Shown here in pieces: positions 1 through 7,964 of a DNA stretch of 20,816 nt (position 1 is its first letter; each line of letters begins with the position of its first letter). Source of the DNA: Bacteroidota bacterium (GTDB lineage Bacteria > Bacteroidota > Bacteroidia > Chitinophagales > Chitinophagaceae); the NCBI GenBank assembly GCA_023429985.1, contig JAEZCV010000121.1, positions 1 through 20,816 on the forward strand, written 5' to 3'. The translations under genes were made by a program, and so were the position numbers. The notes beneath the pieces are model-generated. The model saw only the letters and a program-made list of their open reading frames with translations. It did not search any database and had not been told where the DNA came from.

Positions 1-2336
1 ACCTTTCCATTCAGCCTGATATGGTAAATACCCGCGGGAGCATTTTCCAGGTCTAATGTTTCAGTAACAGATCCACCTATATAACGGATCGTTCTCTTTT
101 TAACAACCTGTCCCTGCATATTATAAACCGCCAGGTCATAATTTCCTTCTGGTAATTGCTGTAACTGCAGCGCAACTACCCCACTTCTTGAAGGGTTAGG
201 ATATACTAACAAGGATGCTCGACCGTTCTTATTGCTGATCTTCACTGAATGGCTGTAAATCATTTTGCCATCCATTTCTGTAGCCACGATCCTGTACCAG
301 CTGTCACCATTTAAAGGCTGCTTATCGCTAAAGCTATAGCTGGCCGGTTCACCATGGTTCTGCACATCCTTAATGGTTCCCACATTGGAATAATGGATGC
401 CATTTGCCGAACGTTCAATGGAATAAGAGAGCACGTTTGTTTCTGTTTCATTTTTAAAGTATATATCTATGAAGCCTCCCTGGTTAACTGCTTTCAATCC
501 ACTGAAAACAACAGGTAGTGGAATGTTTGCAATGCTACACTCGTTACCAATATGAGCGCTGTTCCTTGGATTAGGTGCTAATGCAGAAAAATCATTGGCA
601 TTATTATCCGTATCGGTACAACCTCCCGAAGCACGAAAAATTGCTGTGGTAGCTGAAATCGCTGGTGCTGGATCCGTTTCACCACAGTTGGCTGTTCCAA
701 ATCCTACCAGATCCACAACATCGGTTGTTGGACAAACATCACCTGTAAGACTTGTTGTAACCTGCGCCAGTAAAACTTTTCCATTAGTGGCACTCATATT
801 AATGGTTCCTGTCTGGTCGGGAGTTGGTAATGCCACTCCATTGGAACCTCCACTTAATTGTACAAGGAAATATTTACCGGCCTCAATGGTTCCAACAAGA
901 TCCAGTTTATTACTGCCCCAGGTATTACCCGCTGCACTTGTATATTGTATGGAATAACCGGTTAGGTCAATTGATGAGGTGGTAGGGTTGAAAAGTTCTA
1001 CATAATCATTAGTGTAAGGCGCGCCGCTGTTTCCGCCACCACCATATACCTGGCTGATCACAAGATGATTCAACACACCAAGAGAATTGATGGTATAAGT
1101 GATGCCGGCACTCCAACTGGTTCCGTTTCGTGAAAAAACGGTGATGTAATAATCTTCACCGGAGGTGAGACCATTTACTATAATTGCTTCACCACTTCCT
1201 TTATACACCACTTTGCCGCCATCAAATGCAGTTCCGGAACCGGTGAACATATTGTCGGCCAGGTATAAACTACCATCGCCGGTTGGTGCAAGTGTTACAG
1301 CACTACCTTCTTTCACCACCACCAATACTTCCTCGAAGCAGGATGTTGGGTTGGTCCAGGTAAGTGAAGCCGAATTAGCTGTGTTTACTGAAGCTATGCT
1401 GCTGGCATTTTCTACTCCGCTGATGATCTCAAAAGGCGCTGAAGCTGTTCCTGCAAGGGCAGGTGAATTGGCTTCCACCCTGATCCTGTATCCGGTGCCA
1501 CTTAGCGTGGCAGCAGGAATGGTAATGTTGATGGAACCTGCAGGATCGGTACCATTTACACTGGCCGAGCCAATGCTGGTGGCTGAACCAAAACTTCCGG
1601 AAGCATCGCTTAAGTAAGCAGTGAAATCGGTATTGAAACTTCCGCTGGCTGTATAATCAATGGTTGTATGGATATCGGCACCGGCAAGACAAAATACAGA
1701 GGTCGCAAGATCAGATGTTGTAATGCTGCTCACAGTCGCACAAGGATTTAATGTAGAAGCACTGTTTCTTGGATTAGGTGCTCCTGTTGTAAAATCGGCA
1801 GCGTTATCATCGGTATCGGTACAACCGTTTGATGCCCTGAAAACACTGGTGCTATTGGAAGCAGCAGGTGCTGCACCGCTTCCTTCGGAGCAGTTAGCGG
1901 TTCCATATCCAACGAAATCAACTACACTGGCAAGAGGACAAACACCTGAAAGCCCCGTGGTGTTATCAACCAGGGCAACTTTTCCGTTTGCTCCTGCCAT
2001 ATTAGTACCATTGCTGGCATCCTCGGCAGGTAGTGAAGCTCCAATTGATACATTTGAAGTTCCAAGTTTAATTAAATAATAGCCACCTGCAGCAATGGAC
2101 CCTGACAAAGAAGTAACGGCCCAGGAACTTCCGCTTGTACTTGCATATTGTATGCTCCATCCAGTGAGGTCCACCGCTGATGCAGTTGGATTGAAAAGTT
2201 CAACAAAATCATGTGAGTAAGGTGCGCCGCTGTTACCACCACCGCCATAAACCTGGCTGATAACTACATGATTGGGTTGTGCAGATGCCTGCATGCAGAA
2301 TAGTCCGAACAGAAAGATCAGGTAAATCTTTTTCAT
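1..2336 (-). CDS. T9SS-secreted protein with two lamin-tail domains (3' end beyond window)
   Basis: An open minus-strand frame of 778 codons runs from an ATG at 2336 to the window edge without a stop. The N-terminus is a signal peptide (MKKIYLIFLF..., likely cleaved after Ala-Ser-Ala at 17-19). Lamin-tail (LTD) domain 1 covers about residues 22-190 and LTD 2 about 421-600. Each opens with VISQVYGGGGNSGAPY and ends with a GCTDTD...PNPRNS block, typical of LTDs in secreted nucleases. Between them lie an Ig-like segment (about 190-300) and an FN3-like segment (about 300-418). A segment from about 610 to 700 (starting LPVVFSGLKA) precedes a T9SS type A sorting domain with a YPNPS motif near 706, so only a few residues are probably missing. 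No catalytic domain is visible. I infer a surface or secreted binding protein, perhaps partner of the nuclease encoded just upstream on the same strand. LTD and T9SS calls are firm; the role is inferred. Confidence 0.9.
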   Translation of the reverse strand, partial: MKKIYLIFLFGLFCMQASAQPNHVVISQVYGGGGNSGAPYSHDFVELFNPTASAVDLTGWSIQYASTSGSSWAVTSLSGSIAAGGYYLIKLGTSNVSIGASLPAEDASNGTNMAGANGKVALVDNTTGLSGVCPLASVVDFVGYGTANCSEGSGAAPAASNSTSVFRASNGCTDTDDNAADFTTGAPNPRNSASTLNPCATVSSITTSDLATSVFCLAGADIHTTIDYTASGSFNTDFTAYLSDASGSFGSATSIGSASVNGTDPAGSINITIPAATLSGTGYRIRVEANSPALAGTASAPFEIISGVENASSIASVNTANSASLTWTNPTSCFEEVLVVVKEGSAVTLAPTGDGSLYLADNMFTGSGTAFDGGKVVYKGSGEAIIVNGLTSGEDYYITVFSRNGTSWSAGITYTINSLGVLNHLVISQVYGGGGNSGAPYTNDYVELFNPTTSSIDLTGYSIQYTSAAGNTWGSNKLDLVGTIEAGKYFLVQLSGGSNGVALPTPDQTGTINMSATNGKVLLAQVTTSLTGDVCPTTDVVDLVGFGTANCGETDPAPAISATTAIFRASGGCTDTDNNANDFSALAPNPRNSAHIGNECSIANIPLPVVFSGLKAVNQGGFIDIYFKNETETNVLSYSIERSANGIHYSNVGTIKDVQNHGEPASYSFSDKQPLNGDSWYRIVATEMDGKMIYSHSVKISNKNGRASLLVYPNPSRSGVVALQLQQLPEGNYDLAVYNMQGQVVKKRTIRYIGGSVTETLDLENAPAGIYHIRLNGK

Positions 2337-2390
2337 TTTAATGTTTTAATGAATAAATAAAGTGGAGATCTTTCGGAGGAGTGGAGGTCG

Positions 2391-2398
2391 CAAAAATA
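2391..2398 (-). promoter_or_regulatory. Candidate -7 promoter element for the lamin-tail gene
   Basis: On the minus strand this reads TATTTTTG, a full match to the Bacteroidota -7 consensus TAnnTTTG, 54 bases before the ATG at 2336. No clear -33 TTTG was found at the expected distance. A 6-6-6 inverted repeat (aggatc/gatcct, 2398-2415) lies directly upstream and could be an operator. Confidence 0.4.
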
Positions 2399-2543
2399 GG
2401 ATCTGCAGCGATCCTGACAGGGGCTAAAATATTATCAAATGATGAATTCCTGTGCGGGGAAAAAAACTTTTGTTGATGTTTTTATTCACATATAAAGTGA
2501 TAGTAATTTATGTTTGGCAGGAAAGTTTGAACTATTAAATAAT

Positions 2544-2705
2544 TTTGAACCACAATGGCACCAAGGCACGAAGAAACACAGAGAATAGGTTAATTAGATA
2601 ATTTGATAATTGGGAAATTTGGTTTGAACCACATAGTCCAAAATCACATAGAAACAAGAGTCAACCTCCGTGTTCCTTCGTGCCTTCGTGCGTCTGTGGT
2701 TCAAA
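2544..2705. repeat. Intergenic inverted repeat of the 'ggcacgaag' word type
   Basis: The 391-bp gap between the two minus-strand genes has no convincing gene. It holds an imperfect inverted repeat: 2544-2583 against 2666-2705, 34 of 40 positions matching after reverse complementing. Both arms begin tttgaaccaca and carry aaggcacgaag. A degenerate third copy of the gaaccacata word lies in the loop near 2625-2656. The transcript of the upstream nuclease gene would run into this structure, so it may fold and slow or end transcription. It resembles the word-like repeats at 16-20 kb in style, not in exact sequence. Confidence 0.75.
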
Positions 2706-2727
2706 AAACCTGGTTCAACCCCGGAAA

Positions 2728-3765
2728 TCAGTCAGCCTTTTTCAATAATACTATATAGGTAGGAAAGTGATCGCTATATCCACCACGGTAACTGTTGCCA
2801 TCCCAGGTGCGCATGGGATAACCTTTCCAGCGGCCTATATTTTCTTTCATGAACTCACGACTGAAAATAAAAGGCTGGTAGTAAAAAAATCCTGTCTGGT
2901 TCCTTTCCAGCCATGGATAAGAAATGATCACCTGGTCGAATAAGTTCCAGGAGTCCTGGTAAGCCAAAGTACCCAAACCGCTTTTATACATATCCCACCA
3001 TGGATTGAAAAGCCCTTTTTTCATCACTTCCTTCTGTTTACCCTTGGCATTTAAAACCGCCGCCACACTTGAATTGGTAGGGTCATCATTCAAATCACCC
3101 ATTAAAATGATCTTGGCATTGGGCTCGGCCTTATTAATGGAATCTATATGCTTTTTAGCTACCATGGCTGCTGCTTCCCTGGCTGGCCTGCTTCTTTCTT
3201 CACCCCCACTTCTGCTGGGCCAGTGATTTACATAAATATGTATATCCTCGCCATCAAGTTTTCCTTTCACCCATAATATATCCCTGGTAAAATAGGCATC
3301 CTTGGAACCTCCGGGCAATTGTACAAAAAGCTTATCGCTTTGCTCGGGAGTGAAGTACTTGGGATTGTATAATAGTCCTACATCAATACCCCTGAGATCG
3401 CGGCTATCATAATGTACATATTTATAATTCTGCCTTTTGAGCAGTTCGTGTGCAGCAAGATCTTTCAAAACAGTGTCATTCTCTATTTCCGCAACCCCAA
3501 GGATGGCGGCACCATCAGGATTTTTATCGGTTCCGATCTGTGAAATAACCGTTGCCAGCTTGGTAAGCTTATCGAAGTATGTAGCTGAATTATAATTTTT
3601 GATGCCGGCAGGAAGGAATTCCTCATCGTTGATTGCCGGGTTATTAATGGTATCGAAGAGGTTTTCGAGGTTATAAAAACCTACAATGGCAACTTTATAT
3701 TGTTTCTGGCTGAAACCCAGAGTGGATAAAGCAATTAAAACAGTAAGGAAGATTAGTTTTTTCAT
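2728..3765 (-). CDS. Exported endonuclease/exonuclease/phosphatase (EEP) family protein
   Basis: 345 residues. The ATG at 3765 is preferred over one at 3792, which lies inside a -7 promoter motif and would put extra residues before the signal peptide (MKKLIFLTVLIALSTLGFSQ). The rest is one EEP (DNase I-like) domain with the expected motifs in order: FYNLENLFD (Asn32), GVAEIEN (Glu93, metal ligand), YDSRDLRG, YVNHWPSR (Asn180, His181), LMGDLNDDP (Asp224, Asn226) and YSDHFP (Asp332, His333). All catalytic positions are present, so it should be an active metal-dependent phosphodiesterase in the periplasm or outside the cell. Family members cleave DNA, RNA or phospholipid and the substrate cannot be read from sequence. 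Lamin-tail and DUF5689 genes nearby favour nucleic acid. It is divergent from the receptor operon and 391 bp upstream of the lamin-tail gene on the same strand. Confidence 0.93.
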   Translation of the reverse strand: MKKLIFLTVLIALSTLGFSQKQYKVAIVGFYNLENLFDTINNPAINDEEFLPAGIKNYNSATYFDKLTKLATVISQIGTDKNPDGAAILGVAEIENDTVLKDLAAHELLKRQNYKYVHYDSRDLRGIDVGLLYNPKYFTPEQSDKLFVQLPGGSKDAYFTRDILWVKGKLDGEDIHIYVNHWPSRSGGEERSRPAREAAAMVAKKHIDSINKAEPNAKIILMGDLNDDPTNSSVAAVLNAKGKQKEVMKKGLFNPWWDMYKSGLGTLAYQDSWNLFDQVIISYPWLERNQTGFFYYQPFIFSREFMKENIGRWKGYPMRTWDGNSYRGGYSDHFPTYIVLLKKAD

Positions 3766-3785
3766 AATTTGGTCAAAATTCGGCG

Positions 3786-3793
3786 CAAACATA
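3786..3793 (-). promoter_or_regulatory. Candidate -7 promoter element for the EEP nuclease gene
   Basis: On the minus strand this reads TATGTTTG, matching TAnnTTTG, 20 bases before the ATG at 3765. It overlaps the alternative upstream ATG at 3792, which supports the shorter start. No clear -33 box was seen. Confidence 0.45.
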
Positions 3794-3890
3794 GTGAATC
3801 AACAGACGAGCTTACGCATAAAATAGATGTATGGGTGTTAAAAAATCATGATGTGATTAAAATCAATCAACCGGAACCGAATTACCTGCC

Positions 3891-3898
3891 TAAATTTG
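3891..3898 (+). promoter_or_regulatory. Candidate -7 promoter element for the TonB receptor operon
   Basis: TAAATTTG matches the Bacteroidota -7 consensus TAnnTTTG exactly and ends 21 bases before the receptor ATG at 3920, giving a short A-rich leader. No convincing -33 TTTG was found. With the element at 3786-3793 it forms a divergent promoter pair within 154 bp, suggesting shared control of nuclease and receptor. Confidence 0.45.
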
Positions 3899-3919
3899 CG
3901 CCTCTAACAAAAAAAGCTC

Positions 3920-6517
3920 ATGTTAAAAAACAGACTGCTGCTTGTGTTTTTATGTGCTGCCATTACCGCCGGAGCACAAAACCGTACTGACACGATCCCA
4001 AAGAGGGACTCGGCCCTGCTCGATGAACTGAAACAGGATATACAGGATAATATTCCTACCATTTCCATAGATGATGCCGATATGGGAGATGGCGGAGGAC
4101 AAAATATTTCCTCCGTTCTTGCAGCCGGCCGCGATCCTTTCTATTCCGCTGCCAGCTTCAACTTCAGCGCCCTTCGCTTTCGCATACGCGGTTACGATAA
4201 CGACCTTTTCGGAACCTATATGAATGGTATCCCCATGGATAACCTGGATAATGGTTTCACGCCTTATGGATTATGGGGCGGACTGAATGATATGATGCGT
4301 AATCGCGATGTTTCATTCGGACTTACCACCAACACTTTTGCTTTTGGTGATATTGGGAGCAATACCAATATCGATTCCAGGGCCAGCAGGCAGCGTGCCC
4401 AAACTTCTTTCAGCTATGCCAATGCAAACAGGAACTACAGGCACCGCTGGATGTTCTCGCATTCTACCGGCCTGAGTAAAAAAGGATGGGCCTTCAGCTT
4501 CAGTGGCAGCCGCCGCTATGCCGAAGAAGGTTATGTGCCCGGTACTTACTACGATGGCTGGAGTTATTTCGGTGCAGTAGACAAAAGGATCAACCAAAAG
4601 CACCTGCTTAGCTTTACCATATTTGGATCGCCCACAGAAAATGGTCGCCAGGGTTCCTCGGTAAGAGAAATGCTTGACCTGGCTGGAACCAATTTTTACA
4701 ATCCAAACTGGGGTTACCAGAATGGAGAAAAAAGAAATGCAAGTGTGGGTTATACCAACCAGCCGGTGATCATGCTTAACCATGATTTTCGTATCAATAA
4801 CAATACAACTATTACAACCGGTGCTGGATATTCTTTTGGCGACAGGTATGTAACCGCGCTTGACTGGTACAATGCACCCGATCCGCGCCCGGATTATTAC
4901 CGTTATCTCCCCAGCTATACTTCTACATGGGCAAGTGTAACCGATCCTGAGCAAGGTGAAAGACTGGCTGAACTGATGCGCAATGATATCAACCTGCGCC
5001 AGATCAACTGGCAGCGTTTGTACGAAGTGAACAGGTCCGGATTTATGACCATTAACGATGCAAATGGAATTCCAGGTAACGCCGTAAGTGGTAATCGTTC
5101 TCGGTATGTTATTGAGGAAAGAGTAGTGAATACAAAAAGATTGAACCTCAATAGTGTGATCAACACCAGGATCAATGAATTTTTGGATTTTAGCGGCGGC
5201 GCTACTTATCAAACGCAGCAGAATAATTATTTCAAAAGACTGAACGATTTACTGGGTGGCGATTTTTATGTGAACCTGAACCAGTTTGCTGAAAGAGATT
5301 TCCCTGCTAACAATCTTGCTAATCAGAACGATCTCGATAATCCAAACCGCATCATTTACGAAGGCGATAAATTTGGTTACGATTATAACATCAACATTCA
5401 GCGTGCTACAGCGTGGGCACAGGGTGTGTTCCGTTTTGCAAAAGTGGATTTCTTTGTTGCAGGGCAATTCGACCATACCTCTTTCCAGCGTGTAGGAAAT
5501 GTAAGAACAGGATTGTTTCCCAATGATTCAAAAGGTGAAGCAGGTGAGAATGTTTTCAACAACATATCTGTAAAAGGTGGTGTTACTTACAAGATCGACG
5601 GACGTAATTACTTATATGCAAGAGGCGCTTACGTAACACGAGCTCCTTATTTTGAAAATGTTTATATATCTCCACGTACAAGAAACACAACGCAGGAAAA
5701 TATAGAAAGCGAAGAGATAAGGTCCGCAGAAGGTGGTTATGTAATGAATTCTCCCGGCTTTAAAATCCGTGCAAGCGGCTATATCACGCATTTTGCAAAT
5801 GGCATGGATGTGATGAGTTTCTACCACGATGAATACCAGAACTTCGTGAACTATGCTATCAATGGCATTGATAAATTACATTTCGGTGGTGAATTTGGAG
5901 TTGAATATTCAATTACTTCCGGGTTAAGTGTAAATGCAGCAGCGGCTATTGGAAGATATTATTTCGACAGCAAACAAAATGCAACCATTACGGTTGATAA
6001 CAGCAGTGCATTATTAGGTCAGCAAATTGTTTATGCCGAGAACTTCAGGGTTCCATCCACACCGCAGGAAGCATACAGCTTAGGATTTACATACCGTTCA
6101 CCCAATTACTGGTTCCTTTCATTAACCGGAAATTATTTCGACGAGAATTATCTAAGCATGAACCCCCTGCGCAGAACTTATGATGCGGTTGCAGGACTAG
6201 AATATAAAGGAACTGAATACAACAGGGTGTTTAATCAAACCCAGTTTGATGCAGCAAAAACACTTGATTTCTTTGGAGGATGGTCTTACCGCATGCCAAG
6301 ATCATTCAGGGTGAACGACAGAACCTCTTACCTTGTATTTAACCTGGGCGTGAATAATATTCTGAATACAAAAGACATGCAGACCGGTGGTTTTGAGCAG
6401 CTGCGTTACGATGCAGAACTAGGTGCCAATAACCAGGTGAACATAGACAAGTTTCCTCCAAGGATCTATTATGGATATGGAAGAAACTATTTCGCAAGTG
6501 TAACATTCCGTTTTTAA
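3920..6517 (+). CDS. TonB-dependent outer-membrane receptor
   Basis: 865 residues. The signal peptide is residues 1-19 (ending TAGA, then Gln20). A short linker leads straight into a plug-like region at about 56-170 with RFRIRGYDNDLFGTYMNGI at 88-104. A long beta-barrel follows, with alternating aromatic strands, ending in YFASVTFRF with the C-terminal Phe typical of outer-membrane barrels. The N-terminal carboxypeptidase-like regulatory domain common in Bacteroidota receptors is absent, and no SusD-like gene is adjacent, so it is not a classic SusC. It should import a ligand across the outer membrane using TonB energy. It leads a probable operon with 24- and 25-bp gaps to the two DUF5689 lipoproteins, which may be its surface partners. 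The substrate is unknown; nucleic-acid breakdown products are an inference from context. Confidence 0.92.
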   Translation: MLKNRLLLVFLCAAITAGAQNRTDTIPKRDSALLDELKQDIQDNIPTISIDDADMGDGGGQNISSVLAAGRDPFYSAASFNFSALRFRIRGYDNDLFGTYMNGIPMDNLDNGFTPYGLWGGLNDMMRNRDVSFGLTTNTFAFGDIGSNTNIDSRASRQRAQTSFSYANANRNYRHRWMFSHSTGLSKKGWAFSFSGSRRYAEEGYVPGTYYDGWSYFGAVDKRINQKHLLSFTIFGSPTENGRQGSSVREMLDLAGTNFYNPNWGYQNGEKRNASVGYTNQPVIMLNHDFRINNNTTITTGAGYSFGDRYVTALDWYNAPDPRPDYYRYLPSYTSTWASVTDPEQGERLAELMRNDINLRQINWQRLYEVNRSGFMTINDANGIPGNAVSGNRSRYVIEERVVNTKRLNLNSVINTRINEFLDFSGGATYQTQQNNYFKRLNDLLGGDFYVNLNQFAERDFPANNLANQNDLDNPNRIIYEGDKFGYDYNINIQRATAWAQGVFRFAKVDFFVAGQFDHTSFQRVGNVRTGLFPNDSKGEAGENVFNNISVKGGVTYKIDGRNYLYARGAYVTRAPYFENVYISPRTRNTTQENIESEEIRSAEGGYVMNSPGFKIRASGYITHFANGMDVMSFYHDEYQNFVNYAINGIDKLHFGGEFGVEYSITSGLSVNAAAAIGRYYFDSKQNATITVDNSSALLGQQIVYAENFRVPSTPQEAYSLGFTYRSPNYWFLSLTGNYFDENYLSMNPLRRTYDAVAGLEYKGTEYNRVFNQTQFDAAKTLDFFGGWSYRMPRSFRVNDRTSYLVFNLGVNNILNTKDMQTGGFEQLRYDAELGANNQVNIDKFPPRIYYGYGRNYFASVTFRF

Positions 6518-6541
6518 TTAAAGCATAGTAAAAAATATATA

Positions 6542-7939
6542 ATGCAAAGAATATTTCAGTTGGGAAGGCCGGGACTTTTATTTATACTGGCTTCCTTTTT
6601 AATCCTTACCGGTTGTAACAAAGAACCTGTTGGTCCAACCGAACCCGATCCTGCCTTACCGGGAACTTTTATGACCATTGCAGAATTTCGCGCCCTTTAC
6701 CCCGGTACCGGTGAATTTGCAGTTCCCGTAGGAACTAAAAAGATAAGGGGAGTTGTGATCTCTAATAATTCAAACGAAGCAGCAGGGAATTATCGCATAC
6801 AGGATGAAAGTGGTGCAGGAATTTATTTATACTCACGACTTGGTTCACCCGTTTATCCCCTGGGTACTTTGCTTGAAATAGATGCAGCGGCAACAGGTCC
6901 GTCTACGCCAAACGGTGTTCTTTTATTATTCAATGGAGACCTTGAATTGAAAGATGTGCAGATCAATAAAGTGGTGGTTGTTCCCGGAACAATTGATATT
7001 GCTCCAAGGGTTACTACAGCAGCCGAAATGGACGCAAATAAAGATGCATGGTCGTCAACACTTGTGAAGATGAATAATGTGGTGATCACTAAAGAAGGTA
7101 ATGCAGGATCGACCGGGCAAAATTTTCGCGTTACAGATGCTACAGGGTCAGTTGTAAGCTTTGTAAGAAATACATCAGGAATTGTTATGCCTGAAGGGGG
7201 AGCAGAATCTATTACCGGTCATCTTTCTATTTATAACGGCACAGCGCAGATCACCATCCGCACGGCAGCAGATATTGTAAATGGTGGGCAGGTGGTTGTA
7301 AATCCGGGTATTACTCTTGGAACATCACCATATACTTTAAACTTTAATAACCTTGGTGCAGGATTGCCTGCAGGAGTAAGTGTTGTTACTGGTGCAACAG
7401 CAACAAATCCTGGAAATGCATCCAGTTTTATTGCAACACCAAGTACAACTTTGTGGAAAGCATTTCATTCCGGATTCAAGAACTATGCTTCTGCAACCGG
7501 TTTGGATATGGGTGCAGATTCAACCACACAGGTTAATGCTGCCAACCGCGCATTAGGTATCAGGCAAACAGGCTCCTTTGGTGATCCGGGTGGTGCCTTT
7601 GTTTTCCAGATTAACAATACTACAGGTAAATCAAACCTGGAGATGGAATTTTTATTACAGTCGCTTGATACAACATCAAATGTTGGAAGAACCACTACCT
7701 GGTCGGTTGACTATGCCATTGGAGAAACACCAACAACATTTACTACTGTTGCCACCAATGGAACCATGACAACAGGAAATAGTACGTTTTCAAACAATTT
7801 GATTACGGTTGATTTTCCTGCAGCGCTGGATAACCAGTCGCAGAAAGTATGGATAAGAGTGATTGCGCTTAGTGGAAGCAGCGGAAGCGGTAACCGTGGA
7901 TCGGCAGCTATTGACGATGTAAAATTTTTATGGAATTAA
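6542..7939 (+). CDS. DUF5689-domain lipoprotein, first paralogue
   Basis: 465 residues. A lipoprotein signal ends in the lipobox LTGC with the modified Cys25, followed by NKEPVGPTEPDP, consistent with outer-membrane lipidation and possibly surface display. Residues about 43-245 look like DUF5689 (MTIAEFRALYPG, then IRGVVISNN and NYRIQDESGAGIYLY), a family related to OB-fold domains of secreted nucleases. Residues about 254-465 form a beta-rich module starting LGTSPYTLNFNNLG and ending in WIRVIALSGSSGSG...AAIDDVKFLWN. The neighbouring lipoprotein has the same layout, so the pair arose by tandem duplication. Position directly after the receptor suggests it binds the ligand at the cell surface. 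No enzyme active site is visible. The DUF5689 call is from memory of family motifs and is fairly secure; binding is inferred. Confidence 0.85.
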   Translation: MQRIFQLGRPGLLFILASFLILTGCNKEPVGPTEPDPALPGTFMTIAEFRALYPGTGEFAVPVGTKKIRGVVISNNSNEAAGNYRIQDESGAGIYLYSRLGSPVYPLGTLLEIDAAATGPSTPNGVLLLFNGDLELKDVQINKVVVVPGTIDIAPRVTTAAEMDANKDAWSSTLVKMNNVVITKEGNAGSTGQNFRVTDATGSVVSFVRNTSGIVMPEGGAESITGHLSIYNGTAQITIRTAADIVNGGQVVVNPGITLGTSPYTLNFNNLGAGLPAGVSVVTGATATNPGNASSFIATPSTTLWKAFHSGFKNYASATGLDMGADSTTQVNAANRALGIRQTGSFGDPGGAFVFQINNTTGKSNLEMEFLLQSLDTTSNVGRTTTWSVDYAIGETPTTFTTVATNGTMTTGNSTFSNNLITVDFPAALDNQSQKVWIRVIALSGSSGSGNRGSAAIDDVKFLWN

Positions 7940-7964
7940 AACCTGTTAACAGGAAAAAATATTT

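Noticed and set aside
595..2079. Three plus-strand open frames (595-957, 1165-1617, 1660-2079) that could look like genes
   Set aside because: They lie fully inside the minus-strand lamin-tail gene, which has coherent domains and a signal peptide; their translations are low-complexity antisense products.
3769..3990. A plus-strand open frame across the divergent promoter region
   Set aside because: It overlaps both promoter elements and the receptor start, and its translation has no recognisable features.
4313..5212. A 299-residue minus-strand open frame
   Set aside because: It is antisense to the TonB receptor, has no domain or export signal, and the receptor frame is well supported.
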